Source of the DNA: JAHDCJ01 sp039028895
GTDB lineage: Bacteria; Bacteroidota; Bacteroidia; Chitinophagales; Saprospiraceae
Direction of reading: 5' to 3'
DNA length: 64,000 nt
NCBI GenBank assembly: GCA_039028895.1
Contig: JBCCHF010000002.1
Span: 186,001 to 250,000 of the forward strand
Part shown: positions 33,538 to 41,440 of the stretch, one piece after another
Layout: every line of letters starts with the position of its first letter
How positions within the stretch are numbered: the stretch's first letter is position 1
Program-made: the position numbers and the translations under genes
The notes under the pieces: generated by a model
Told to the model about the DNA's origin: nothing
Database searches by the model: none
Seen by the model: the letters and a program-made list of their open reading frames with translations, nothing else

Positions 33538-34542
33538 CTAGAAAAGTGAGATTCGGATACTGATAGATTGATTTGAAGTTGAAGCATTTAGGACGTATAA
33601 TCCTTGAGGAAGATGGTCGAAATTCAGTAAATTAATGCCTCCAGACAATTTCCCCGATGATGCCATTCGACCGTTAAGGTCAAACAAAATATAATCTAAG
33701 TCTTCACTAAGACCTTCAGGCAATCTAAGGTTTACAACCCCCTCAGAAGGATTGGGAAATGCAGAAATATTGATCTCTTCCTGAAGGTTTTCTTCTACAC
33801 TGGTAAATACACCTAGCGAATAAAAAACAGACTTGGATGCAAATGTTGATTGGCCATTATCCTGGGAAAAATAACTGATTCGCAATAATGGTTCCGGGCA
33901 TATGGGGCTAATCCAGACATAACTCTCTGAAAAACTTGTAAACACAACCCCCTGTGTATTATGCTCATCAACCGTATGCTGTGTGTAACGATATCTCAGT
34001 ACATCTTCAAAGGTTCGACCATCAGGTAAAATTAGTGTGCCGTAGCCATCAGCTTCAAAACTTACCTCGCCGGAACGATGAAGTGTAATCCCACTAAAAT
34101 CAAGCGTTCCCTGAAGGCTGTCGGTAAACATGGTACCGTAAGAAAAAGGAAACTGAAATTGGTTGGCCGGATCAGTTAAGACTACTGAAAAAAGATCATT
34201 GTATTCGCCAAAGTAATCGACTTGGGTGGCTGTTTTTTCGAAAAAAGAGAATGTTCCGTCTTCGGAGCTTGCGAGGTTAGTACCAACGTACCAGACACCA
34301 TTATCTGTACTAATTGGATCAATATAACTCGTAACTTTTTGATTTGAAGAATCTGCAAGGTTTGAAAAATCCCACATCTGGTCAGGTCCGGTTTGGGCAG
34401 CAGAAACGCCAGCACCAGAAGCAGACTGTCCGACGAATTGGGCACCAATACCTGGAAACCAGGATTCATCAAAAACAGGTCCTTGTCCGACAACAGTTAA
34501 TACTGTTACGGGTAAAAATAGTAAGGTAAGGAGGAGCTTCAT
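33538..34542 (-). CDS. T9SS-secreted protein of unknown function
   Basis: 334 residues from the ATG at 34542 (MKLLLTLLFLPVTV); the frame extends 25 codons upstream but only this start gives a signal peptide. The middle is beta-rich with many aromatic residues and no recognised domain. The C-terminus is a T9SS type A sorting domain (ISAFPNPSEGVVNLRLPEG ... LPQGLYVL). Predicted to be exported and anchored at the surface. It lies between the two WG/TPR operons but its own upstream region has no copy of their palindrome. Confidence 0.8.
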   Translation of the reverse strand: MKLLLTLLFLPVTVLTVVGQGPVFDESWFPGIGAQFVGQSASGAGVSAAQTGPDQMWDFSNLADSSNQKVTSYIDPISTDNGVWYVGTNLASSEDGTFSFFEKTATQVDYFGEYNDLFSVVLTDPANQFQFPFSYGTMFTDSLQGTLDFSGITLHRSGEVSFEADGYGTLILPDGRTFEDVLRYRYTQHTVDEHNTQGVVFTSFSESYVWISPICPEPLLRISYFSQDNGQSTFASKSVFYSLGVFTSVEENLQEEINISAFPNPSEGVVNLRLPEGLSEDLDYILFDLNGRMASSGKLSGGINLLNFDHLPQGLYVLNASTSNQSISIRISLF

Positions 34543-34657
34543 ACTATATCCGTAAGGGTCAAAGATCGAAAAAATGTTTACATTAATAGATACGAAAGTT
34601 TTAAAAAAGGTTTGCACTTAAACTATATTCTTTTCATTTTATTTTTAAATCCCTGAA

Positions 34658-35158
34658 ATGCTTCGACTTATCCCTTTATTTTTTTTTGTTGTTATGGTTA
34701 TTTTCGCCTGTGATACCAAAAAGGTAACTGCCCCTTCATCTACTGATGCTCCTATGACAGATTCTGCCAAAGTTGCACTGGTCCTAAACAATCTATTGGA
34801 AGCCTGTTATGCCTGCTCACCAGATGCCAATTGTTCTAAAGTGGCTCCATATATTGTATACCGGGGTAAGACTGAACCCGACAGGGCATGGAAAACCCTA
34901 ATCGATTACTCCAAAGAAGAAGACCGCGAAATTGTCAATCAGGCCTGTATTGCCATAAAGAAAGTTTTACCGGAAGGGACTAAATTCAGGATTAAAGAAT
35001 TTAGCCAGGAAAGAGAATCGGAAGGCGTTTGGAATGTCTTGGTACTATTACCTGATGCAGTTTCTTCAAATGGCAAACAACGGCATATTGATTTTGCTTT
35101 TCTTGAAATCCAGGGTGAATATGCCCTTGGAGATATTGACTCTTACACGTATCGTTAA
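34658..35158 (+). CDS. Lipoprotein of unknown function
   Basis: 166 residues with a lipoprotein signal (VVMVIFACDTKK). A Cys-rich segment ACYACSPDANCSK follows, then a mixed alpha/beta region (DREIVNQACIAIKKVLPEG, WNVLVLLPDA). No family recognised. Monocistronic; ended by a strong bidirectional terminator. Confidence 0.75.
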   Translation: MLRLIPLFFFVVMVIFACDTKKVTAPSSTDAPMTDSAKVALVLNNLLEACYACSPDANCSKVAPYIVYRGKTEPDRAWKTLIDYSKEEDREIVNQACIAIKKVLPEGTKFRIKEFSQERESEGVWNVLVLLPDAVSSNGKQRHIDFAFLEIQGEYALGDIDSYTYR

Positions 35159-35193
35159 AAAGCAAAGGCCTCCAGTGGAGGCCTTTTGCTTTT
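35157..35193. terminator. Bidirectional terminator
   Basis: AAAAGCAAAGGCCTCC-AGT-GGAGGCCTTTTGCTTTT: a long stem, with one base extra on the right arm and A/T tracts on both sides, overlapping the stop of the lipoprotein gene and serving the opposing operon that ends at 35210. Confidence 0.92.
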
Positions 35194-35209
35194 GGTCTTA
35201 TTTAACTTG

Positions 35210-36046
35210 TTAACTGCCGAGGAATTTACCTACGGCTTTCATGTATGCGGCCTTATCAGCTTTGAAATTATCTGTCCTGTCAGGATTTTCAATCACCTGC
35301 AAGGATGCATTCAAATCACTTTGAGATTGCATTATCCGCTTATAATCTGTAGAAGTGAAAAGAATATCATTAGACCCAATTATGAAAAGGATCTTGTCAA
35401 AGTTTTTTGAAGGTTCAAGACTTAGGGCATGAATTGGTTCAAATCGTTTGTTGTAGCCAGCAAATGGCACATCCATTGGTTCGTCCCACTTACTAAACCG
35501 ATTTTCAAGATCTTCCATGCTCAGGAAAGGTGTATCAGCAATGATTCTTTTGACCTCTGCATGGTTGTATCCTACACCAACAGCCAAACCAGCACCGATT
35601 CCCCAACCATAAAGGCTAAAAGGCTGCCTGGTTTTTTGCCAAACGTATTGAATAGCCGTTTCAAGGTCGTTAATAAATTGTGGATAGATATACATATTGT
35701 TATCTATTTCGAACTTACTACTGGAGCCATACCCTCGGTAGTCGAAAATAATCACTCTATGGCCTTGTTTAAGAAACTGGTCTACTCTTTTTAGGTAATC
35801 GGCCATATTGCCTTCCCCATTGTGGGCTATCAAAACTACAGAAGCACTTGAGTACCTGACGGTAGCTGGAAAATCCCAAACGTTAATCTCGGCTTTACCA
35901 TCAAGTGTATTGAGTTTGATCTCTTTGTAGACCATGTCGTATTTGTCAGGTAATGTAGTGTAAGTACGCGAAGGGTTTAATGCACTTAACGTGCTGATGG
36001 AGAGCCCGCTAATCAAAAGCAGACAAAGAAATTTCAAATAATTCAT
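35210..36046 (-). CDS. Secreted alpha/beta-hydrolase-fold protein lacking the nucleophile
   Basis: 278 residues: signal peptide (about 1-22), then an alpha/beta-hydrolase fold (VVLIAHNGEGNMADYL, HRVIIFDYRGYGSS). The nucleophile elbow, normally GxSxG, reads G147-W-G149-I-G151, so glycine (codon GGA) stands where serine is required. The acid-strand region IIGSNDILF keeps an Asp, but the usual C-terminal catalytic His is not evident (NPDRTDNFKADK). It is therefore probably a pseudo-enzyme with a binding role. Last gene of operon 2, 11 nt after the small TPR gene. Confidence 0.82.
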   Translation of the reverse strand: MNYLKFLCLLLISGLSISTLSALNPSRTYTTLPDKYDMVYKEIKLNTLDGKAEINVWDFPATVRYSSASVVLIAHNGEGNMADYLKRVDQFLKQGHRVIIFDYRGYGSSSKFEIDNNMYIYPQFINDLETAIQYVWQKTRQPFSLYGWGIGAGLAVGVGYNHAEVKRIIADTPFLSMEDLENRFSKWDEPMDVPFAGYNKRFEPIHALSLEPSKNFDKILFIIGSNDILFTSTDYKRIMQSQSDLNASLQVIENPDRTDNFKADKAAYMKAVGKFLGS

Positions 36047-36057
36047 TGGGGTATCTT

Positions 36058-36549
36058 TTAGAATCTTTTTAATGCTTTTTTAACTGAGAGGTCATTAGGA
36101 TTGAGATCATATGCTTTACGCAAATGCGCTTCCGCAAGCTTCTTGTCTCCCATTTTCAGGTAACTGAAACCAAGGAAACTCTGCACTTCAGCATTTATAG
36201 GATCATCTTTAGCCGATTTGGTCAGGATTTTTATGGCCTTTTCGTAATCAGCTTTTGCATAAAATGCTCTTCCTAAGGCTACCTTGATAGACAAGTCGTT
36301 GGGATTGAGATCATATGCCTTACGCAAATGAGTAAGTGCTGCATCTTTGTCGCCAACTGCTTCAAGGGATAATCCAAGCATATAGTGACCATCATAGCCA
36401 TCAGGATTCAACTTGACAACTTCCTTGAATTCTACTACAGCTTTTTTGTAATCTCCTGTCTGGAAGGCGGCAACACCTTCATCCCAGCCTGCATAAATGC
36501 CAGTCGTGATCAGTAGAAAAGCGAAGATTGAGCATAAAAATTTTTTCAT
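36058..36549 (-). CDS. Small secreted TPR protein
   Basis: 163 residues from the second of two adjacent ATGs. Signal peptide (about 1-20) followed by about four TPR units. Two are nearly identical (AHLRKAYDLNPNDLSIKVAL-type at about 80-100 and AHLRKAYDLNPNDLSVKKAL-type at the end), pointing to recent internal duplication. Predicted periplasmic scaffold. Fourth gene of operon 2, 19 nt after the large WG protein gene. Confidence 0.88.
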   Translation of the reverse strand: MKKFLCSIFAFLLITTGIYAGWDEGVAAFQTGDYKKAVVEFKEVVKLNPDGYDGHYMLGLSLEAVGDKDAALTHLRKAYDLNPNDLSIKVALGRAFYAKADYEKAIKILTKSAKDDPINAEVQSFLGFSYLKMGDKKLAEAHLRKAYDLNPNDLSVKKALKRF

Positions 36550-36571
36550 CATAAATTGGGAATTAATGAGG

Positions 36572-38851
36572 TTATTTTAATTCGTAAAGGAAATGAAGTG
36601 CATCTCCTTTTACTAAAATACGGTTTTCATAGGAACCCGCAGCATGAAGCACCCATGGCAAACCCAATATGTGATTAGTATGATCGATCACAGCTCTGAT
36701 TTCAGAATTGTTATGTTGATAAGCAACAATTGAATACTTTTCATTGAGCATTTGGCCACCGGAGTATATGTTAGGCACTACACTTTCCCCTTTAGCATTA
36801 ATCACGCCAACTTTTCCATTGGTTGATTTTACCCAGGTGTAGCCTTCATGAAAATTTCCGACCTCAGTATAAATGGCCTCCGTTACCCAATCCCCCTTCT
36901 GATCTACAAACCCCCAATTACTTCCTTTTTTCATGGCTACTGGGAATTCTACTGATCCTTTACTCACAGTACTCACATCTTCAAATTGGAAATCGAGCAG
37001 TACTTTCCCAGTTTTATCCAATAATCCCCATTTATCGTTTTTCTTAAAAAACGCATGGTCATTAAAAAAGAGGGAATAATCGTCATATTCAAGTGGAACA
37101 ACAGCTTTGTTTTTCGTATTTATCGCACCAAATTTTCCATCCTTTTTGACAATAGCAATTCCATCTTTGAATACTGTTAGTTCCTGATATTCTGCTTCAA
37201 TAACTTTCTTTCCCTTCTGGTTGATGAAGCCATAAAGTTGGGTGGAATGATCCTGGTAGAAGGCCAAGCCTTCGGCAAAATCAGATATGTTAGAACAATT
37301 ATCGACTGTGAATGCTATTTCTCCATCTTTATTGATGTAACCGGGTCCAACATTAGTGACCACTTTTGCTAATCCCTCTTTAAAAGGACCGTAATATTTG
37401 TAAGTCGCAATATCTCCTATTTTCTTTCCTCCCTCTCCAATCAAAATGGCCGTTTGAGCTCCTTCAATTACAGCGGCTGTCCGGCCTTCTGAAAAATCCA
37501 TAATCTGTGAGTATTGAGTAGGAACAACTAGTTCTCCTTCCAGATCAATAATCCCGTAATTTTTCTGGCTTTTTACGGTTGAGTAACCATTTTTCATATC
37601 ACCAATTTCATCATAGTCCAGCTGCTTAATGAGTTTCAGTTGGTCGTCAAAGATGAAAAATCCACTCCGGGTATGAAGACGCAAAGTGGTTCCTTTTAGA
37701 TTAGCTCCGTACGCAATTACAGGATATTTATCGATTACCCTTCCTGAGCGATCAATTAACAAGGTTTCGTTATTGTGCAAGACTACGCCCCTGTCTTCAG
37801 AAATAAAGGCAAAAGCCTTATCATACTGGAAGTCAATTACCTTATTGCCTTTGGTGTCAAAATATCCCCACTTCCAGTCATTATTTACTGCAATTAATCC
37901 AAATTTCTCAAATCCAACATCTTCATACTTCAGTGGAATTATTTCTTTTCCAGAAAGATCGATTAACCCATCTTTATAACCCTCATTGCTAACTTCAATA
38001 AATCCATTTACCGGGAAGTAAAGGTTTTTATACCACTTTGAAATCGGCTTGCCTGTGTTATTTACAATCGCATATTTTTCATCGAAATTTTGGACCTTCC
38101 AAAGGCCTTGTTTTCCCCATGCATAAATTGCAGAATATCCTTGCTCAAGAAGTAATTTACCCTTGCGATCGATCAAATACTCAGCTTTCGAATGTTTCTT
38201 TTTAACAACTGCCAATCCATTATTAAATGATTGGGCATCAGCAAACTGTGGCTTGATAGTCCATTCACCATTTTTATCGATATATCCCCACAAATCATTA
38301 AACTTGGCAGGTGCAAAGCCATTTTTGAAAGGAGAGACAAAACTGAAAATGGGATCAATCATCCAATTGCTTTCCAAATCCATAAAGCCCCACTTGTTAT
38401 CCTTTTTAACTGGTACCAGCCCTTCAGCATAGTCTAACATGCTCTCTTCACCAAGCGGAATTATTTCCTTTCCTGACTTATCAATCAGCCCCCAATCATA
38501 ATTAAATCCAAGCTTTGTAAAGACCCTTGCATATCCATTCGAAAAAGACTTGATTTCATCGTATTTGGGAGGGACTATTTCACCCTTTCCAACCTCCACT
38601 AATCCATATTTTTTTTCGGTTTTATCTTGAAAAATAAACAACCCTTCTTCGACATGTAACAATTTGTGATACTTCACTTCCAAGACTACTTTTCCATTCC
38701 CATCCATCAAACCATATTCTTCACGATAATTATTGATGGCATAATAATCACCTTTTGAAGTCAGGTAGCTACAGAGGATAAGATCCTGTGCAATAAGTGA
38801 AGTGGAGAAAAGAAAACAAGAAAAGATGGTAATTAATAAAGTTCTGGTCAT
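36572..38851 (-). CDS. Large secreted WG-repeat protein
   Basis: 759 residues: signal peptide (about 1-21) and then WG repeats along almost the whole length, more than a dozen copies of patterns such as KWGFMDLESNW, LWGYIDKNGEW, KFGAINTKNKAV, KWGLLDKTGKV. Each repeat pairs with a spacer ending in FxxGLA or FKDGIA. No catalytic domain. Probably an extended cell-envelope protein. Third gene of operon 2. Confidence 0.92.
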   Translation of the reverse strand: MTRTLLITIFSCFLFSTSLIAQDLILCSYLTSKGDYYAINNYREEYGLMDGNGKVVLEVKYHKLLHVEEGLFIFQDKTEKKYGLVEVGKGEIVPPKYDEIKSFSNGYARVFTKLGFNYDWGLIDKSGKEIIPLGEESMLDYAEGLVPVKKDNKWGFMDLESNWMIDPIFSFVSPFKNGFAPAKFNDLWGYIDKNGEWTIKPQFADAQSFNNGLAVVKKKHSKAEYLIDRKGKLLLEQGYSAIYAWGKQGLWKVQNFDEKYAIVNNTGKPISKWYKNLYFPVNGFIEVSNEGYKDGLIDLSGKEIIPLKYEDVGFEKFGLIAVNNDWKWGYFDTKGNKVIDFQYDKAFAFISEDRGVVLHNNETLLIDRSGRVIDKYPVIAYGANLKGTTLRLHTRSGFFIFDDQLKLIKQLDYDEIGDMKNGYSTVKSQKNYGIIDLEGELVVPTQYSQIMDFSEGRTAAVIEGAQTAILIGEGGKKIGDIATYKYYGPFKEGLAKVVTNVGPGYINKDGEIAFTVDNCSNISDFAEGLAFYQDHSTQLYGFINQKGKKVIEAEYQELTVFKDGIAIVKKDGKFGAINTKNKAVVPLEYDDYSLFFNDHAFFKKNDKWGLLDKTGKVLLDFQFEDVSTVSKGSVEFPVAMKKGSNWGFVDQKGDWVTEAIYTEVGNFHEGYTWVKSTNGKVGVINAKGESVVPNIYSGGQMLNEKYSIVAYQHNNSEIRAVIDHTNHILGLPWVLHAAGSYENRILVKGDALHFLYELK

Positions 38852-38908
38852 TGCTAATTTGGTAATGATTAATGAATGAATAAATTCGTTGTTATTTGGA
38901 GTTAGCTG

Positions 38909-40192
38909 CTATTCTATCGACTCGATCTGTTTAATGACATTTGCAGCTCCCTGATTAGCAGGATTGATCTCGATCACCCTTACAAAAAAGGGCTTGCTTT
39001 TTTCAAACCATGTTAAAGCCTCTTCTTTAAGCTGAGCTGAAAGTTCAAGATTAGGCGTATTATTAGCTTCATTTAATGCTACTGTCCCTTTCTTAAAATA
39101 GGCATTGCCCAAATTGAAATTTGTGGTTTCATTCATGGGGTCTAAAACCAAAACCTGCTTATACAATTCAATACTTAAGTCAGGTTCTTTTTCTTCTACC
39201 ATTGATGCCAGGGCTATTCTTAGTACAACGGTTGACTCGTCTGTTAAGATCGCCATCATTAATGCTTCTTTGGCTAATTCATATTTATGGGTTGATTTGT
39301 AAAGAATATCAAGACGGAGGTTATCGAGATCTTTTTTTACGGTTTCGTATTGCTGCTCAAGCAAACTCAAAGCTTCGCCAGAATAAGGCGGTTGTTGATT
39401 GGCTACTTTTTCTTTTTCACTTTCAAGGAAATCCATTCCTGTCATAATCGTACCGTAGGCCTTGTTCAGATCTTCTTCAGTTGTAGAAGTATTGAAATCC
39501 TCATATCCAACATAATAAGTGAAGTAAAGCCGGGCCAGTTGAAGATACATATAGGCAGCAATGAAGTCCGGATTTTTAGAAGATGGATCATAGTTATCAA
39601 TAGCAACTTCAAAGTAAGTTTTGGCATCGGAATAGAGTTGGCGTTCCATTGCTATTTTCCCCATATAGTCATAAGCTCTGAAAGATGCATCATCAATTTC
39701 AACAACAGCAATAAATCTACTCTCAGCTTGTTTGAGCAACATTTCCTTGCTTGGTGCTGGCAAATTTCTGGCTAATGCCTGGTTAAAAGCATCTTGCCCT
39801 TCCGTCAGCAGTTGAGGTTTTAGCGCATGGATCAGTTCATTGATTTTATCGATCCATTTCCCATTATCGTAAGAAGTGCCTTCTACAAGATCATAATAAG
39901 CAGAATATATATAGTCGGAATATTCTATAAGACTGTTCACATTACCTAAAGCATTTGCTTTGGCAACCAACAGGTGTTTGGCTTTAGCCCTCAGGTAAAA
40001 AGCTTTGGGAATATTGGCCTGCTTAATTGTAAACGGCTGATTCAAAGCATTATCCAGCATTTTCAATGCATTTTCATATTCTGCAGATGCTATATCTCTT
40101 TCTGCTTTGTCAACATAAATATCCGCTATTTGTCCTAGTGCAATATTTAATGAGAACAGAATTGAAAGGGTCGTAAATAATGCTGTTTTCAT
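38909..40192 (-). CDS. Secreted TPR protein
   Basis: 427 residues: signal peptide (about 1-20), then TPR-type helices throughout (AERDIASAEYENALKMLDNAL, ESRFIAVVEIDDASFRAYDYMGKIAMERQLYSDAK in pieces, PMNETTNFNLGNAYFKKG). It ends in a helical segment (FFVRVIEINPANQGAANVIKQIESIE). Likely a periplasmic adaptor. Second gene of operon 2, 17 nt after the first WG gene and 57 nt before the large WG gene. Confidence 0.88.
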   Translation of the reverse strand: MKTALFTTLSILFSLNIALGQIADIYVDKAERDIASAEYENALKMLDNALNQPFTIKQANIPKAFYLRAKAKHLLVAKANALGNVNSLIEYSDYIYSAYYDLVEGTSYDNGKWIDKINELIHALKPQLLTEGQDAFNQALARNLPAPSKEMLLKQAESRFIAVVEIDDASFRAYDYMGKIAMERQLYSDAKTYFEVAIDNYDPSSKNPDFIAAYMYLQLARLYFTYYVGYEDFNTSTTEEDLNKAYGTIMTGMDFLESEKEKVANQQPPYSGEALSLLEQQYETVKKDLDNLRLDILYKSTHKYELAKEALMMAILTDESTVVLRIALASMVEEKEPDLSIELYKQVLVLDPMNETTNFNLGNAYFKKGTVALNEANNTPNLELSAQLKEEALTWFEKSKPFFVRVIEINPANQGAANVIKQIESIE

Positions 40193-40209
40193 AATCCGGG
40201 AGTTAATCC

Positions 40210-41184
40210 TTATTGCCAGTTTTCTTTTATGATTTCACCTTTATGGTCAATTTCGAGATACCCCCAATTCGCACAATCTCCATCATTCTCAGTGATTATC
40301 ATTCTCGCTTTTCCACTTTCAAAAGATGTACCTTGAAAATAACATCCATTTGGCAGATCAGCCAGATGTGCAGGCAGTTTTATCCTGAGTTGGTTTTTGG
40401 CATCTATATAGCCCACGATATTACCTCCTGGATTATCCATGTACGTGTTTTTGAGATTAGTAACAAATGCCAACCCTTCACTAAAATTATCCACATAATC
40501 ATATTCACAGGGAATAACCAGTTTTCCATTGGAATCGATAAATCCCATTTTCCCAGTTTTAAAATGCATAACCCTCAGTAAGCCTTCATGGTATGCTATG
40601 GGTGTACCATGGGGATTGGTGCCCCACGCATGGAAATAGGTTTTGGATACATTCAACACAACTTGGCCAGATTTATTGATAACCTGCTTTTTACAAGCAT
40701 CGGACAGTTCGTTTATCTCTCTATAATCATTATCCTCATCTTCAGGGCAAACAAAAACAACCGCTTTACCTTCTGAAAAATTAAAAGCCAAATCGTAATC
40801 AAATGGAACGACCACCTGCCCGCTTAAATCGATAAAGCCAAACTTTCCAAGTTGTTTATCATGCACCGCTACAAGACCTTCAGAAATAAATTGGTTAGCG
40901 GAATAAACCATTAAATGCCCGGGTAATTCTAGAATCAGCTCTCCCTCCCTGTTGATAAAAGCATAATGACACGGGCCTCGTCTTTCCTGACATTTTTCCA
41001 CGAAGGCTAGGCCTTCATTAAATGGTCTGGCCATTCGAAACTCGGCTTCAACCTGTACTTCGCCCTCAATGGTTCGGAATCCCCAAAGCCCTGATTTATT
41101 GTCAAAAAAAGGATACAAGGCCGATTGAGCCTGGATTTGAGTGGATAACAGAAAAAGTAACAATAAGAGGACTACCCTTTTCAT
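40210..41184 (-). CDS. Secreted WG-repeat protein, first gene of operon 2
   Basis: 324 residues: signal peptide (about 1-19), about five WG repeats (LWGFRTIEGEVQVEAEF, KFGFIDLSGQVVVPFDY, KMGFIDSNGKLVIPCEY) and several cysteines (CQERRGPCHYAF, CPEDEDND). Cysteines are rare in the other WG proteins here, so disulfides may stabilise this one. It leads a five-gene operon (WG, TPR, WG, TPR, hydrolase-like) and is divergent from the TPR sensor kinase gene; the 256-nt gap between them carries the palindrome and both promoters. Confidence 0.9.
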   Translation of the reverse strand: MKRVVLLLLLFLLSTQIQAQSALYPFFDNKSGLWGFRTIEGEVQVEAEFRMARPFNEGLAFVEKCQERRGPCHYAFINREGELILELPGHLMVYSANQFISEGLVAVHDKQLGKFGFIDLSGQVVVPFDYDLAFNFSEGKAVVFVCPEDEDNDYREINELSDACKKQVINKSGQVVLNVSKTYFHAWGTNPHGTPIAYHEGLLRVMHFKTGKMGFIDSNGKLVIPCEYDYVDNFSEGLAFVTNLKNTYMDNPGGNIVGYIDAKNQLRIKLPAHLADLPNGCYFQGTSFESGKARMIITENDGDCANWGYLEIDHKGEIIKENWQ

Positions 41185-41307
41185 AGCATTTTTTTAGAAT
41201 GAACGTAATTGACCGTCAACATATTTTTCGATCAATGTTGTACTTAAAATGGGGTTACAGGAAACAGGGTAAATAAAAATTGTATCTCAATTCATTTTTT
41301 AGTTTCC

Positions 41308-41339
41308 CAAAACTAACCCATTCCATATTTTTTCACAAT
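41308..41339 (-). promoter_or_regulatory. Promoter of the WG/TPR operon 2
   Basis: On the minus strand ATTG (41339-41336), a 20-nt gap, then TAGTTTTG (41315-41308), an exact TAnnTTTG match. The leader to the ATG at 41184 is about 115 nt. The operator overlaps the upstream edge of the -33 box by one base. Confidence 0.6.
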
Positions 41340-41354
41340 AGGGCAAATGCCTCA
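41339..41354. promoter_or_regulatory. Operator-like 7-2-7 palindrome, copy 2
   Basis: TAGGGCA-AA-TGCCTCA, centred 31.5 bp upstream of the operon 2 -7 box. Relative to the divergent kinase promoter the centre is 36.5 bp from the -7 box, half a helical turn different, so it probably serves the WG operon first. Confidence 0.62.
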
Positions 41355-41359
41355 TTTTT

Positions 41360-41390
41360 TTTGAAAAATCAACTGCAAATGCTAAATTTG
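41360..41390 (+). promoter_or_regulatory. Promoter of the sensor kinase gene
   Basis: TTTG (41360-41363), a 19-nt gap, TAAATTTG (41383-41390): a full match to the Bacteroidota promoter. The leader to the ATG at 41441 is about 45 nt. Confidence 0.72.
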
Positions 41391-41440
41391 AGATAGCTAT
41401 TTCACCTCTTTCATTTTTGTAGAAAAAGGCTTTCAACTCA

